18,106 bases of DNA from an uncultured Bacilli bacterium (GCA_944327425.1 CALVHJ010000017.1:1-18106), one strand, 5' to 3'. Shown: positions 7,138 through 13,954, counted from the stretch's first letter. A program made the numbers and translations. The notes: a model not told the origin generated them from the sequence alone.

Positions 7138-7497
7138 TTAAATCCATTTTGAAATATATATTCTCCTAGTTTGTTCAAATTCTACTCTCTTAAATATTTC
7201 AATAATATTTTCAACTATTGTTTTAATTATGTCTTTACAGCTGCTTTTTACTTTTACTCTTAACAGCTCTTGTTTTAGCGTTTTACGAAATTGATAATCA
7301 TCTATGTATCTAGCCATGATTTTGTCTAATTCAATGGCATTTTCAATTTCATCTTCGTTGTTTATATCTATTTTAAAAATATAGTCTTTGTATATTTTTA
7401 CAAGTTGAATTGATAAAGTGTCTCCTTCTAAAAAGTCTGTGTTATTAATTTTGGCAAAATTTTTGCAATAGCTTAATATTAATTTGTTATTTTTCAA
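7138..7497 (-). CDS. Uncharacterised small soluble protein (119 aa)
   Basis: I do not recognise this protein. It is hydrophilic, with Ile/Lys/Asp/Glu-rich helices and two cysteines (one in SSCKDIIKTI, one in YCKNF), and no membrane segment or signal peptide. The C-terminal half looks like amphipathic helices, ending in RRIYISKWI. I place the start at TTG 7497, which has AGGGTGA five bases upstream; the GTG at 7506 lies inside that ribosome site and would add three residues (Val/Met-Ile-Ile). It has a near-consensus promoter (TTGACA-N17-TAATAT) whose -35 box overlaps that of the divergent VanY-like gene. It is followed by a weak terminator and then the rnc-smc operon, so it may be partly co-transcribed with rnc. 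Confidence 0.65.
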   Translation of the reverse strand: MKNNKLILSYCKNFAKINNTDFLEGDTLSIQLVKIYKDYIFKIDINNEDEIENAIELDKIMARYIDDYQFRKTLKQELLRVKVKSSCKDIIKTIVENIIEIFKRVEFEQTRRIYISKWI

Positions 7498-7531
7498 TAT
7501 AATCACCCTTTACTTAATACTTTACAATTAA

Positions 7532-7560
7532 ATATTACAATGAAAAAATAAATTTGTCAA
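7532..7560 (-). promoter_or_regulatory. Promoter of the 119-aa gene
   Basis: On the reverse strand a perfect TTGACA (7560-7555), 17 bp, TAATAT (7537-7532). The -35 shares five base pairs with the -35 of the promoter firing the other way. Confidence 0.7.
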
Positions 7561-7582
7561 ATAAAAAAAACTCGGTTATAAT
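7554..7582 (+). promoter_or_regulatory. Promoter of the VanY-like gene
   Basis: TTGTCA (7554-7559), 17 bp, perfect TATAAT (7577-7582), 17 bp before the TTG start codon. Confidence 0.75.
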
Positions 7583-7599
7583 AATATTAGGTGATATTT

Positions 7600-8556
7600 T
7601 TGAAAAAAACGAAATTAAAGTTGAAAAAAAGTGTTTATTTGATAATTGGCATAATAATAATTTTGGTTGGGTCATGTATTATTGGGGTTAAAGTTTATAA
7701 AGATATGAAATATAAAGAAACAAATGAATATAAATTATTAGAGGCTGGTTATACAAAGGAAGAAATAAAGATTTTAGAACAAAATTTTTCCGAAGAAGAA
7801 ATAGGGTCGTTAGCAAATGCTAGTAAAGATGAGTTTTTGCTAGAGTTATTACAAGATGAATATTTTATTAAGGATAATTTAAATCGTTATACAGCTTATC
7901 ACAATGAATTTTTAAACGATAGTGCTAGATTAGTTGTGGCAAAAATTAATGCTAATACTGATTATAATTATTATACTCATGATATTGATACTGATATAAG
8001 TAAAGATTATTTGATGATCGTTAATAAATATTATCATTTAGGTGAAGATTATGAACCTGATGATTTAGTTACAATTAGCAATCAGTATTATTATGGAGAT
8101 GGTCATCAAATAAGAGAAGTAGTTTATGATGCTTTTATTGATATGTGGAACCAGGCTCGAAATGATGATATTTATTTAATAATTAATTCTAGTTATCGAA
8201 ATTATCAGAATCAGCAGGAAGTTTATGATTATTATAAAGATACAAGAGGTACTACTTATGCCGATAGTATAGCAGCTAGAGCTGGTTACTCAGAACATCA
8301 AACTGGTTTAGCATTAGATATATTTAGTACAGAATATACCACTACTTCTAATTTTAAAAACTCCCCTGCTCATTTATGGTTAAAAGAAAATGCTTATAAA
8401 TATGGTTTTATTCAAAGATATCAGGAAAATACTGAAGATATTACAGGTTTTGCCGAAGAAGCATGGCATTATCGATATGTTGGAGTAGAAGTTGCTACCT
8501 ACTTACACGAACACGATATTACCTTTGATGAGTATTATGCTTACTTTATCGCTTAA
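7600..8556 (+). CDS. VanY/DacB-type D-alanyl-D-alanine (or L,D-) carboxypeptidase, membrane-anchored
   Basis: A zinc peptidase of the VanY family (M15) that trims the C-terminal D-Ala of peptidoglycan stem peptides outside the cell. There is a basic N-terminus and one membrane anchor (about 9-29), then an ~120-residue external linker and the catalytic domain (about 160-310). Catalytic signatures: NSSYRNYQNQQEVYDYY, then SEHQTGLALDI with zinc ligands His233 and Asp240, then EEAWHYRYVG with Glu287 and zinc ligand His290. Whether it is D,D- (VanY, DacB) or L,D-specific (LdcB) cannot be read from the motifs. The start is TTG 7600 with AGGTGA five bases upstream; the GTG at 7591 lies inside the ribosome site. 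It has its own promoter, and its stop lies inside the terminator stem. There are no vanS/vanR or van ligase genes nearby, so it is probably a housekeeping wall enzyme rather than resistance. Confidence 0.92.
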   Translation: MKKTKLKLKKSVYLIIGIIIILVGSCIIGVKVYKDMKYKETNEYKLLEAGYTKEEIKILEQNFSEEEIGSLANASKDEFLLELLQDEYFIKDNLNRYTAYHNEFLNDSARLVVAKINANTDYNYYTHDIDTDISKDYLMIVNKYYHLGEDYEPDDLVTISNQYYYGDGHQIREVVYDAFIDMWNQARNDDIYLIINSSYRNYQNQQEVYDYYKDTRGTTYADSIAARAGYSEHQTGLALDIFSTEYTTTSNFKNSPAHLWLKENAYKYGFIQRYQENTEDITGFAEEAWHYRYVGVEVATYLHEHDITFDEYYAYFIA

Positions 8557-8569
8557 AGTAAGCTTTTTT
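8539..8569 (+). terminator. Terminator of the VanY-like gene
   Basis: Stem GCTTACTTT (8539-8547) / AAAGTAAGC (8555-8563), 7-nt loop, then TTTTTT. The left arm is coding sequence and the stop codon (8554-8556) spans the loop/right-arm junction. Confidence 0.85.
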
Positions 8570-8574
8570 AATAG

Positions 8575-8598
8575 AAAAAAACTCTTAATACTAAGAGT
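8575..8598 (-). terminator. Terminator of the tRNA operon
   Basis: On the reverse strand ACTCTTA (8598-8592), loop of 4, TAAGAGT (8587-8581), then TTTTTT. It lies 13 bp after the tRNA-Glu CCA end. Confidence 0.85.
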
Positions 8599-8611
8599 CT
8601 GAATCAATTTA

Positions 8612-8688
8612 TGGTGACCAGTACGGGATTCGAACCCGTGAATGCTGCCGTGAAAGGGCAGTGTGTTAAGCCGCTTCACCAACTGGCC
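8612..8688 (-). tRNA. tRNA-Glu (anticodon UUC)
   Basis: A full cloverleaf can be folded: acceptor GGCCAGT / ACTGGTC, anticodon stem CTGCC / GGCAG with loop CTTTCAC, T-arm ACGGG-TTCGAAT-CCCGT, and encoded CCA. It is the last gene of the three-tRNA unit; a hairpin terminator follows. Confidence 0.97.
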
Positions 8689-8694
8689 AAAAAA

Positions 8695-8771
<77 letters not shown>

Positions 8772-8789
8772 ATTTTTTGCCATAATTAA

Positions 8790-8865
8790 TGGTGTCCCCT
8801 TAGGGATTCGAACCCTAGACCCACTGATTAAGAGTCAGTTGCTCTACCAGCTGAGCTAAGGAGAC
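8790..8865 (-). tRNA. tRNA-Lys (anticodon CUU)
   Basis: Acceptor GTCTCCT / AGGGGAC, anticodon stem ACTGA / TCAGT with loop CTCTTAA, T-arm TAGGG-TTCGAAT-CCCTA, and encoded CCA. CUU reads only AAG codons, so a separate tRNA-Lys(UUU) must exist elsewhere. It is the first gene of the unit, next to the promoter. Confidence 0.96.
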
Positions 8866-8884
8866 ATCAATTAAACGCTATTTA

Positions 8885-8912
8885 ATTATATCATAATTTT
8901 TATAATATGCAA
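8885..8912 (-). promoter_or_regulatory. Promoter of the tRNA operon
   Basis: On the reverse strand TTGCAT (8912-8907), 16 bp, perfect TATAAT (8890-8885), about 20 bp before tRNA-Lys. Confidence 0.75.
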
Positions 8913-8989
8913 GAGAATTTTTATATTTTTTTCACTTTTTCATCAAAAAAGAGATTTGCCGAAGTAAAACCCCTATATTTAAAACTCTT

Positions 8990-9637
8990 TTACTTTTTTA
9001 TTACTTTCATTTTAGGAAATTTTACTTGCATATATTCATCAGGATATAATTCATCAATCACTTTAAAAACAACACTTGTACTAGCCTCATTATTAGCTCT
9101 ATCAGAATAACGAATTGAGGCTAAGGCTGTTAGGGAAACATTTATAGTCATGAATATGGCGACAATTACGGTTGCAACATGGTAAAAAGGCTTGTTTACT
9201 TTTCTTAGTATTTTTTTAAATAAGGGATATAAAAAATCTACACAAAAGACGGCTATAAGCCCCCAAGCTAGACAATATGGTAAGTAAATACGGCCTTCTA
9301 TATTTAGATTAAAATGGGAGTAATTCCAAGTAGAGGTGCCAAAAATATATTCTTGAAATAAACTACCAAAGTATTCAAAAGCACTACCGAGAATAACACC
9401 AATTATAAATTTTTGCCAAAACTTTTTATTATGATAATTATTCATTACTAAAACAATAAAGATTAAACCAAAACCGTAGATGGGTTTAAAAGGCCCATAT
9501 AAAAGCCCTTGTTTATTAATCCATTCTCCATTTTTAAAAAAATGCCAAAAAGTCTCTAAAACAAAACCAATTAAACAACCTATTACAAATAACCAAACAA
9601 ATTCTGATGTTTTAATTTTGGTATTCTTATTTTCCAT
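8990..9637 (-). CDS. CmpB-family (putative type IV ABC transporter) multi-pass membrane protein
   Basis: This 215-residue integral membrane protein has about five to six hydrophobic segments. The family pattern of putative ABC transporter permease CmpB (Pfam ABC_trans_CmpB) is visible: WLFVIGCLIGFVLETFWH near the start, then QGLLYGPFKPIYGFG (about 40-55), a second helix, SAFEYFGSLFQEYIFGTSTWNYS and INLEGR-like NIEGRIYLPYCLAWGL. The transporter label is by family only; no substrate is known. The C-terminus (about 180-215) is soluble and basic. I choose ATG 9637, which has AGTGAT seven bases upstream; the GTG at 9646 belongs to that ribosome site. It has a good promoter of its own and no ABC ATPase gene nearby. 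Confidence 0.85.
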   Translation of the reverse strand: MENKNTKIKTSEFVWLFVIGCLIGFVLETFWHFFKNGEWINKQGLLYGPFKPIYGFGLIFIVLVMNNYHNKKFWQKFIIGVILGSAFEYFGSLFQEYIFGTSTWNYSHFNLNIEGRIYLPYCLAWGLIAVFCVDFLYPLFKKILRKVNKPFYHVATVIVAIFMTINVSLTALASIRYSDRANNEASTSVVFKVIDELYPDEYMQVKFPKMKVIKK

Positions 9638-9652
9638 ATTTATCACTCTTTC

Positions 9653-9681
9653 ATTATATCAATTTATTTCTTTGATGTAAA
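9653..9681 (-). promoter_or_regulatory. Promoter of the CmpB-family gene
   Basis: On the reverse strand TTTACA (9681-9676), 17 bp, perfect TATAAT (9658-9653), 15 bp before the start codon. Confidence 0.7.
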
Positions 9682-9733
9682 TTATTTTCTTTTATTTAAT
9701 TATATGTTAAAATGATTTTAAAGAGGTGAAGAA

Positions 9734-10039
9734 ATGCGAGATTATTATTATAATCATTTAAGTAAAGAAGAAAAAAAGAAAATAAAAGAGAAATATAAGG
9801 ATGATTATGCTAAAAGTGATTTTGATAATAGATTAAGAAGATTACTTATATATAGCTTTATTGGTTTTATTTTTAGTATTTTTTTAGTAGTTTATTCTTT
9901 TATTACAAACGAGAGTATGATAAGTAATTTACTTATTGCTATACCTTTATTTATTGTATCTGTGATATTTTTAATTGGTAGATATTATGCTAAAATAACG
10001 GTGTTAAATAAAATTGCTTTAAATCTTAAAAAAAATTAA
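9734..10039 (+). CDS. Small membrane protein with two TM helices (101 aa), unknown
   Basis: I do not recognise a family. A strongly charged N-terminal part (residues 1-35, HLSKEEKKKIKEKYKDDYAKSDFDNRLRR) is followed by two membrane helices (about 37-57 and 66-86) joined by a short loop, and a basic tail (LNKIALNLKKN). By the positive-inside rule both ends face the cytoplasm. The start ATG 9734 follows AGAGGTGA. A TAAAAT -10 element lies at 9708-9713 with a poor -35. It is monocistronic: divergent from the CmpB-family gene and closed by a terminator shared with trxA. Real coding is supported by the ribosome site, the clean hydrophobic pattern and the flanking terminator. Confidence 0.75.
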   Translation: MRDYYYNHLSKEEKKKIKEKYKDDYAKSDFDNRLRRLLIYSFIGFIFSIFLVVYSFITNESMISNLLIAIPLFIVSVIFLIGRYYAKITVLNKIALNLKKN

Positions 10040-10050
10040 ATTTAATTTAA

Positions 10051-10079
10051 AAAACTGATTTTTCATCAGTTTTATTTTA
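10051..10079. terminator. Bidirectional terminator between the 101-aa gene and trxA
   Basis: Stem AAAACTGAT (10051-10059) / ATCAGTTTT (10065-10073), 5-nt loop, followed by ATTTTA and preceded by an A-rich run. It lies between convergent stop codons. Confidence 0.85.
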
Positions 10080-10367
10080 TATGTTATTTAGAATGTTTTC
10101 TAATTCTTCTTTATTATGAAAGCCAATTACTTTTTCTTTTAACTCACCATTTTTAAAAAAGCAAATAGTAGGTATACTCATAACACCAAAGCTAGTAGCT
10201 AAATTCTCATGAGTATCAACATTTATTTTTAAAATATTGGCATTTAAGGTTTCTAAAACAGGACTAAGCATTTTACATGGGCCACACCAGTCGGCATAAA
10301 AATCTACTAGCCATACCCCTTCTTTAATAACATCATCTAAATTTTCTTTTTCTAAATATTTAATCAT
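10077..10367 (-). CDS. trxA: Thioredoxin
   Basis: A cytoplasmic dithiol-disulfide oxidoreductase that reduces protein disulfides and is itself reduced by thioredoxin reductase. The redox motif WCGPCK is at residues 27-32 (Cys28, Cys31), the conserved Asp is in LVDFYADW (Asp22), and the cis-proline is in SIPT (Pro66). At 96 residues it is slightly shorter than the usual 105. Its ATG 10367 lies inside the end of cvpA (8-bp overlap), with a strong GGAGG ribosome site in cvpA, so the pair is co-transcribed and probably translationally coupled. In many Firmicutes trxA lies downstream of mutS2 in the rnhC-cvpA neighbourhood; here it directly follows cvpA. Confidence 0.96.
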   Translation of the reverse strand: MIKYLEKENLDDVIKEGVWLVDFYADWCGPCKMLSPVLETLNANILKINVDTHENLATSFGVMSIPTICFFKNGELKEKVIGFHNKEELENILNNI

Positions 10368-11085
10368 TTCTACCCTCCAAATAACTATTTAAAACATTTT
10401 CAACACCGACAAAATCAAGTTTTTCACTATCAATTAACTCTTTAGTTGTTTCTGGTGTTATGACATTATAATTAAGCATAATTGTAAGAATTTCCGCGTT
10501 ATAAGCATTTTTGTTTTCACTATCAGCATATTTATCTTGTAAATCACTAATATCCATAATAGCTTTATAAGTATCATTTACCATGTTGCCTATTAATGGG
10601 GTTTTATCTATGATACTCATAGCTACAGTGCTTTCTTTGATAAATTCGTGACTACCATTAAATTGAAGTAGGACAAATAAAACAATAAAACTAAAAACTA
10701 CTGCTTCTAAAAAGCCTAGAACTGCGCCAATAATTTTTGATGGTATGCCAAGAATAATGGTCATAGTTAAAAGCTTTTCAATAAGACCGGTTAGCTTTAA
10801 AATCAAAGAAAGAATACTATATAATATTACAAATACTAAAACATATGCTATACTTTCGTATAAAAGAATATTTAAAGTAACTAATCCTTGCCAACTACCA
10901 CTAAAATCAAAGAAAGGAACAAAGTCATATAATAAATTAGCAACAGGATTTTTTAGATAGTATGCTATTACAACAATAGCTATAGTTCCTACTAAACCTA
11001 CTAAGCTTCGTATTGCTCCTTTCTTAAAACCTAAAACTGCTCCTAAAAGCAAAAATAATATTACAACAGCATCTACTATTGTCAT
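10360..11085 (-). CDS. cvpA: CvpA-family membrane protein
   Basis: The CvpA/colicin V production family comprises membrane proteins linked in various bacteria to envelope stress and cell division; no biochemical activity is firmly known. The start fits the family: MTIVDAVVILFLLLGAVLGFKKGAIRSL, with four hydrophobic helices (about 4-18, 28-44, 73-95 and 104-140). The ~90-residue soluble C-terminus contains the usual DKTPLIG-type segment (SIIDKTPLIGNM). ATG 11085 follows AAGGAG. It is the first gene of a cvpA-trxA operon with an 8-bp overlap, divergent from rnhC. In Bacillus cvpA (yshB) also lies next to rnhC, with zapA between, which supports the identification. Confidence 0.88.
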   Translation of the reverse strand: MTIVDAVVILFLLLGAVLGFKKGAIRSLVGLVGTIAIVVIAYYLKNPVANLLYDFVPFFDFSGSWQGLVTLNILLYESIAYVLVFVILYSILSLILKLTGLIEKLLTMTIILGIPSKIIGAVLGFLEAVVFSFIVLFVLLQFNGSHEFIKESTVAMSIIDKTPLIGNMVNDTYKAIMDISDLQDKYADSENKNAYNAEILTIMLNYNVITPETTKELIDSEKLDFVGVENVLNSYLEGRND

Positions 11086-11105
11086 TTTATCAACTCCTTA
11101 TAATA

Positions 11106-11111
11106 ATTATA
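11106..11111 (-). promoter_or_regulatory. -10 element of the cvpA-trxA operon
   Basis: TATAAT on the reverse strand, 20 bp before the cvpA start. The -35 position has only a weak AT-rich match. Confidence 0.4.
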
Positions 11112-11148
11112 TACTAAAGTTTTTGAAAAATAAAGTAATATGTGTTAT

Positions 11149-11154
11149 TATAAT
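11149..11154 (+). promoter_or_regulatory. -10 element of rnhC
   Basis: TATAAT 17 bp before the rnhC start. A TTGAAA lies 20 bp upstream, which is longer than the usual spacing. Confidence 0.4.
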
Positions 11155-11171
11155 AGCAAGAGGTGTAAAAA

Positions 11172-12101
11172 ATGACAATTGTTTTTAAAATAAGTGATAA
11201 TATTAAACCTTTAATGATGGAGTTTTATAAAGATCGAATGCTTGATAAAAAACCACCTTACTCTGTTTTTCAAGTAAAAGAATATGATTGTGTTATTACT
11301 TTATATGAGTCTGGTAAAGTTATGTTTCAAGGAATTGGAGCAGATATAGAAGCTAGTTATTGGATTGAAGAAGAGCGGATTAAAAATGGTCGTCACATTA
11401 ATATTGATGGAACAGAAAAGAAAAATACAACAGAAAAAAAGATATTGCTAAATGAAAATACTATCGGTTCTGATGAAGTTGGGACAGGAGATTTTTTTGG
11501 GCCAATAGTTGTTAGTGCTACTTATGTAGCAAAAGAAAATATTGATTTCTTAACTAGCCTAGGGGTAAGAGATTCGAAAAAAATTACTGATGATAAAATT
11601 AAGAAAATAGCTCCGCAAATTATTAAGAAAATACCTTATACTACTTTTGTTTTAAATAATGCTACTTATAATAAAAATTGGAGCGAAGATGTAAATATGA
11701 ATAAAATTAAAGCTATATTACATAATAAAGTTCTGGTAAGTATGAAAGATAAAAACTATCCTTATGATAAAATTGTAGTTGATCAATTTGTTTATCCAGC
11801 TAAATACTATGAACATATAAAACAGGCGAGTAAGAAAGTGGTTGATATTACTTTTATGACAAAAGCTGAGGATAAATGCTTAGCAGTTGCTGCTGCTTCT
11901 ATTATTTCTCGTTATGTTTTTTTAGGAGAAATGGAAAAGCTAAGTAAGGATTTGGGAATAAAAGTTTTAAAAGGGGCAGGTCCAAATGTAGATTTGGTAG
12001 GTATAGAAATAGTTAAAAAATATGGGTTTAATAAACTTTATGAAGTTGCAAAAATGAATTTTAAAAATAAAGATAAAATTAAAAAAGGCTGTAATTTATA
12101 G
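11172..12101 (+). CDS. rnhC: Ribonuclease HIII
   Basis: It cuts RNA in RNA-DNA hybrids (R-loops, primers) and is typical of Firmicutes. The N-terminal ~85 residues form the TBP-like substrate-binding domain specific to RNase HIII, separating it from RNase HII. The catalytic domain begins with IGSDEVGTGDFFGPIVV (Asp101, Glu102), then GVRDSKKI (about 131), IVVDQFVYP (Asp204) and AEDKCLAVAAASIISRY (acidic residues 233-234), giving the expected acidic active site. At 309 residues it is normal length. ATG 11172 has AGAGGTG eight bases upstream. It is divergent from cvpA, convergent with holA, and its TAG stop lies inside the terminator stem. Confidence 0.96.
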   Translation: MTIVFKISDNIKPLMMEFYKDRMLDKKPPYSVFQVKEYDCVITLYESGKVMFQGIGADIEASYWIEEERIKNGRHINIDGTEKKNTTEKKILLNENTIGSDEVGTGDFFGPIVVSATYVAKENIDFLTSLGVRDSKKITDDKIKKIAPQIIKKIPYTTFVLNNATYNKNWSEDVNMNKIKAILHNKVLVSMKDKNYPYDKIVVDQFVYPAKYYEHIKQASKKVVDITFMTKAEDKCLAVAAASIISRYVFLGEMEKLSKDLGIKVLKGAGPNVDLVGIEIVKKYGFNKLYEVAKMNFKNKDKIKKGCNL

Positions 12102-12111
12102 CCTATTTTTT
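12081..12111. terminator. Bidirectional terminator between rnhC and holA
   Basis: Stem GGCTGT (12087-12092) / ATAGCC (12098-12103, one G-U pair), 5-nt loop, A6 on the left and TATTTTTT on the right. It lies 1 bp from the holA stop and contains the rnhC stop. Confidence 0.8.
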
Positions 12112-12112
12112 A

Positions 12113-13051
12113 TTATGAGCAGAGATCTAAAATTAGTAATTCTAAAGAGTAGTATTTATCTATTTTGCCACTTTTAATTTTTAGATCTATATCGGTTAAT
12201 TTTATTAATAACTCTTCTAATTCTTTTATTTTGTAAGGAAAAGCTTTTTTGAGATATTTTTCTAATTGCCAGTCTGTTAATTTTAGATAGTTCATTATTT
12301 CATATTCTCTTTTTTGCTGTTCTAATAATTTTTTGATGTTTAACATAATTCTTACATCTCTTGCTATTAGAGCAATGATAATTGATGGCTCTGTTTTCAT
12401 TGTTTTTAAATCTTTTAAGAGATCTAAACTTTTTTCTAAGTTATTATCAATTAAAGCATCGACAAATAAAAAGTTATTAGTACTTATGTTTTTGGCAATT
12501 ATATTTTGAACATCTTCTTCTTTGATAAGACATGGCCTGTTATAATAAAGAATTATTTTTTCGATTTCATTCATGGCTAAATCATAGTTATTTAAAGAGT
12601 TATTTACGATATATTTTAGAGTTTCGGGTTTTATTTGATAATTTAGAGACGTTAAATATTTTTGCAAGCGATTTTCAATTTCATAAGGTTTTAAAGGGGG
12701 AATGGAAATTATTTGGTATTTTTCTTTAATTATTTTAGTTATTTTTTTCCGAGAATCTATTTCTTCACAAATAAATATTAGACAGGATAAATCGTTGGGG
12801 TTTGCTAAATAATTTAGAAGAGCATTCATATCTTTGTCATTTAATTTACCAGAGCTAAAAAAAGAAGCATTTCTTATAATGATAAATTTTTCTTCAGCAA
12901 ACATAGAAAAATAGCCAGCTTCTAATAAAACATCCTCTATAGTATTAATAGACATGTCAAAAGAAGTAACATTTTTATTATCTTTTACTATTTCGTTTAT
13001 TTTTTCATTTATAAGTAATATACTATTACCACTAATTAAATATACTTTCAT
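12113..13051 (-). CDS. holA: DNA polymerase III subunit delta
   Basis: The delta subunit is part of the clamp loader that opens the beta sliding clamp and places it on primed DNA. At 312 residues it has the usual length. It begins with MKVYLISGNSILLINEKINEIV, the family's typical N-terminal strand-helix, followed by the RecA-like fold region with FIIIRNASFF (about 58-67) and LSCLIFICEE. The rest is the helical domain II and C-terminal collar domain, ending in KSGKIDKYYSLELLILDLCS, which matches the family ending (..lK.....e..lle.lil.l). It lacks a classical nucleotide-binding P-loop, as expected for delta. Start ATG 13051 is preceded by AAAGTGG. It is 49 bp after the SpoIIM-like gene on the same strand. 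The usual neighbours comEC and rpsT are absent. Confidence 0.9.
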   Translation of the reverse strand: MKVYLISGNSILLINEKINEIVKDNKNVTSFDMSINTIEDVLLEAGYFSMFAEEKFIIIRNASFFSSGKLNDKDMNALLNYLANPNDLSCLIFICEEIDSRKKITKIIKEKYQIISIPPLKPYEIENRLQKYLTSLNYQIKPETLKYIVNNSLNNYDLAMNEIEKIILYYNRPCLIKEEDVQNIIAKNISTNNFLFVDALIDNNLEKSLDLLKDLKTMKTEPSIIIALIARDVRIMLNIKKLLEQQKREYEIMNYLKLTDWQLEKYLKKAFPYKIKELEELLIKLTDIDLKIKSGKIDKYYSLELLILDLCS

Positions 13052-13100
13052 AACTACCACTTTCTAATTGTATCAAATTTATTTATAAAAATCTATGAGA

Positions 13101-13679
13101 TTATAAAATAAATGCTAATTTTAATAATATTTTACTAGCCCATAAGTAAATAAAAATATCATTTAAAAAAATCGTTAAAATAAATATACTAATTTTCTTT
13201 AAATAATTTTTAATATTATATTCTTCTGTAATTTCTTTATTTAAATAAAGATTTATTAATATTTTTATAATTGTAATTAACTTTTTAAAAAGACAAAGCA
13301 AGAGAATTATAAATACTAATTTGGTTATAATGTTATATAAAAAGCCATATATAAAACCACTAAAGTTATAAATACTTACAAATGCTAAAATACTATAAGT
13401 TATACAAGATATTTCAAATACTAAATAGATGGGAATAATAACAATACCTATAATAGTTAAGGAACCCATTATAATTAAAGATAAGATAAATAAGTGTAGG
13501 ACAATATAATTAATATGATTATCTTTTAAATAGGCGGTTATATTACTTAATTCGCGTGTTGTGGTATCACCAGTTTTTTCGTATAAGATAAAGCCTATTA
13601 AAATGCCAAATAGGATAAAGAAAAGAAGCCATTTTAATAGTTTTTGATTATTTTTGATGCTTGTCCTGATATTTTTCAT
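13101..13679 (-). CDS. SpoIIM-like multi-pass membrane protein
   Basis: This 192-residue protein has about five membrane helices (roughly 15-32, 60-90, 96-112, 118-138 and 165-185). The middle part, IIMGSLTIIGIVIIPIYLVFE followed by an F/G-rich segment with FSGFIYGFLYNI, matches the layout of stage II sporulation protein M (SpoIIM), part of the complex that remodels peptidoglycan during engulfment. The match is by topology and scattered Gly/Phe positions, so it is tentative; a generic integral membrane protein is the alternative. ATG 13679 follows GGTGAG. It lies upstream of holA with no clear terminator between, so the two may share a transcript. spoIID and spoIIP are not nearby. Confidence 0.5.
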   Translation of the reverse strand: MKNIRTSIKNNQKLLKWLLFFILFGILIGFILYEKTGDTTTRELSNITAYLKDNHINYIVLHLFILSLIIMGSLTIIGIVIIPIYLVFEISCITYSILAFVSIYNFSGFIYGFLYNIITKLVFIILLLCLFKKLITIIKILINLYLNKEITEEYNIKNYLKKISIFILTIFLNDIFIYLWASKILLKLAFIL

Positions 13680-13699
13680 AGCCTCACCATTAAATTATA

Positions 13700-13728
13700 T
13701 TGCAAAAAACAGAAATTTATGATAAATT
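13700..13728 (+). promoter_or_regulatory. Promoter of the 32-aa miniprotein
   Basis: TTGCAA (13700-13705), 17 bp, TAAATT (13723-13728), 28 bp before the start codon. Confidence 0.5.
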
Positions 13729-13756
13729 ATTGTTAGAAAAGAAATGGTGATTAAAT

Positions 13757-13855
13757 ATGAGTAAAAGAGCAAGAAAAATATTTGCTTGGTGTATGCTAAT
13801 AGCTATGATTGCTAGTGTAGCTGCAACAATAGTATCATATGCTATTTACAGTTAA
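13757..13855 (+). CDS. 32-residue single-pass membrane miniprotein, Prli42-like
   Basis: It runs from ATG 13757, with TGGTGAT seven bases upstream, to TAA 13855. The N-terminus is basic (MSKRARK) and is followed by one membrane helix (about 9-30, FAWCMLIAMIASVAATIVSYAIY), so the N-terminus is predicted to be cytoplasmic. Size, charge and the LIxMIxS-type helix resemble Prli42, the miniprotein that anchors the stressosome to the membrane in Listeria and other Firmicutes. The match is short, and no stressosome genes (rsbR, rsbS, rsbT) are in the window. It is monocistronic, with a plausible promoter and a following hairpin. At this length homology is hard to prove, but the ribosome site and composition support real coding. 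Confidence 0.6.
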   Translation: MSKRARKIFAWCMLIAMIASVAATIVSYAIYS

Positions 13856-13860
13856 TATTG

Positions 13861-13945
13861 GTAGTTCTGAAAATTAAATAATAAACTAATTTTAATTATA
13901 TTTTATAGGAGTGTAGGTTTTTCAGAACTACGCTTTTATTTTAAT
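13861..13945 (+). terminator. Long-loop hairpin/terminator after the miniprotein
   Basis: A perfect 13-bp inverted repeat (13861-13873 with 13919-13931) encloses a 45-nt AT-rich segment that can itself form a small stem (AAAATTA / TAATTTT). It is followed by CTTTTATTTT. It probably ends the miniprotein transcript, but the loop is far longer than in every other terminator here. The 177 bp from 13856 to 14032 hold only this structure and the lon terminator; I see no gene. Confidence 0.55.
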
Positions 13946-13954
13946 ATGCTTAAT

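Noticed and set aside
7600..8556. Vancomycin-resistance interpretation of the VanY-like gene
   Set aside because: No van ligase, dehydrogenase or two-component genes nearby; VanY-fold enzymes are common housekeeping wall peptidases.
8941..8995. Possible terminator after the CmpB-family gene (AAAAGAG ... CTCTTTTTT on -)
   Set aside because: The stem is short with a loop of about 30 nt and overlaps the coding end; I cannot support it.
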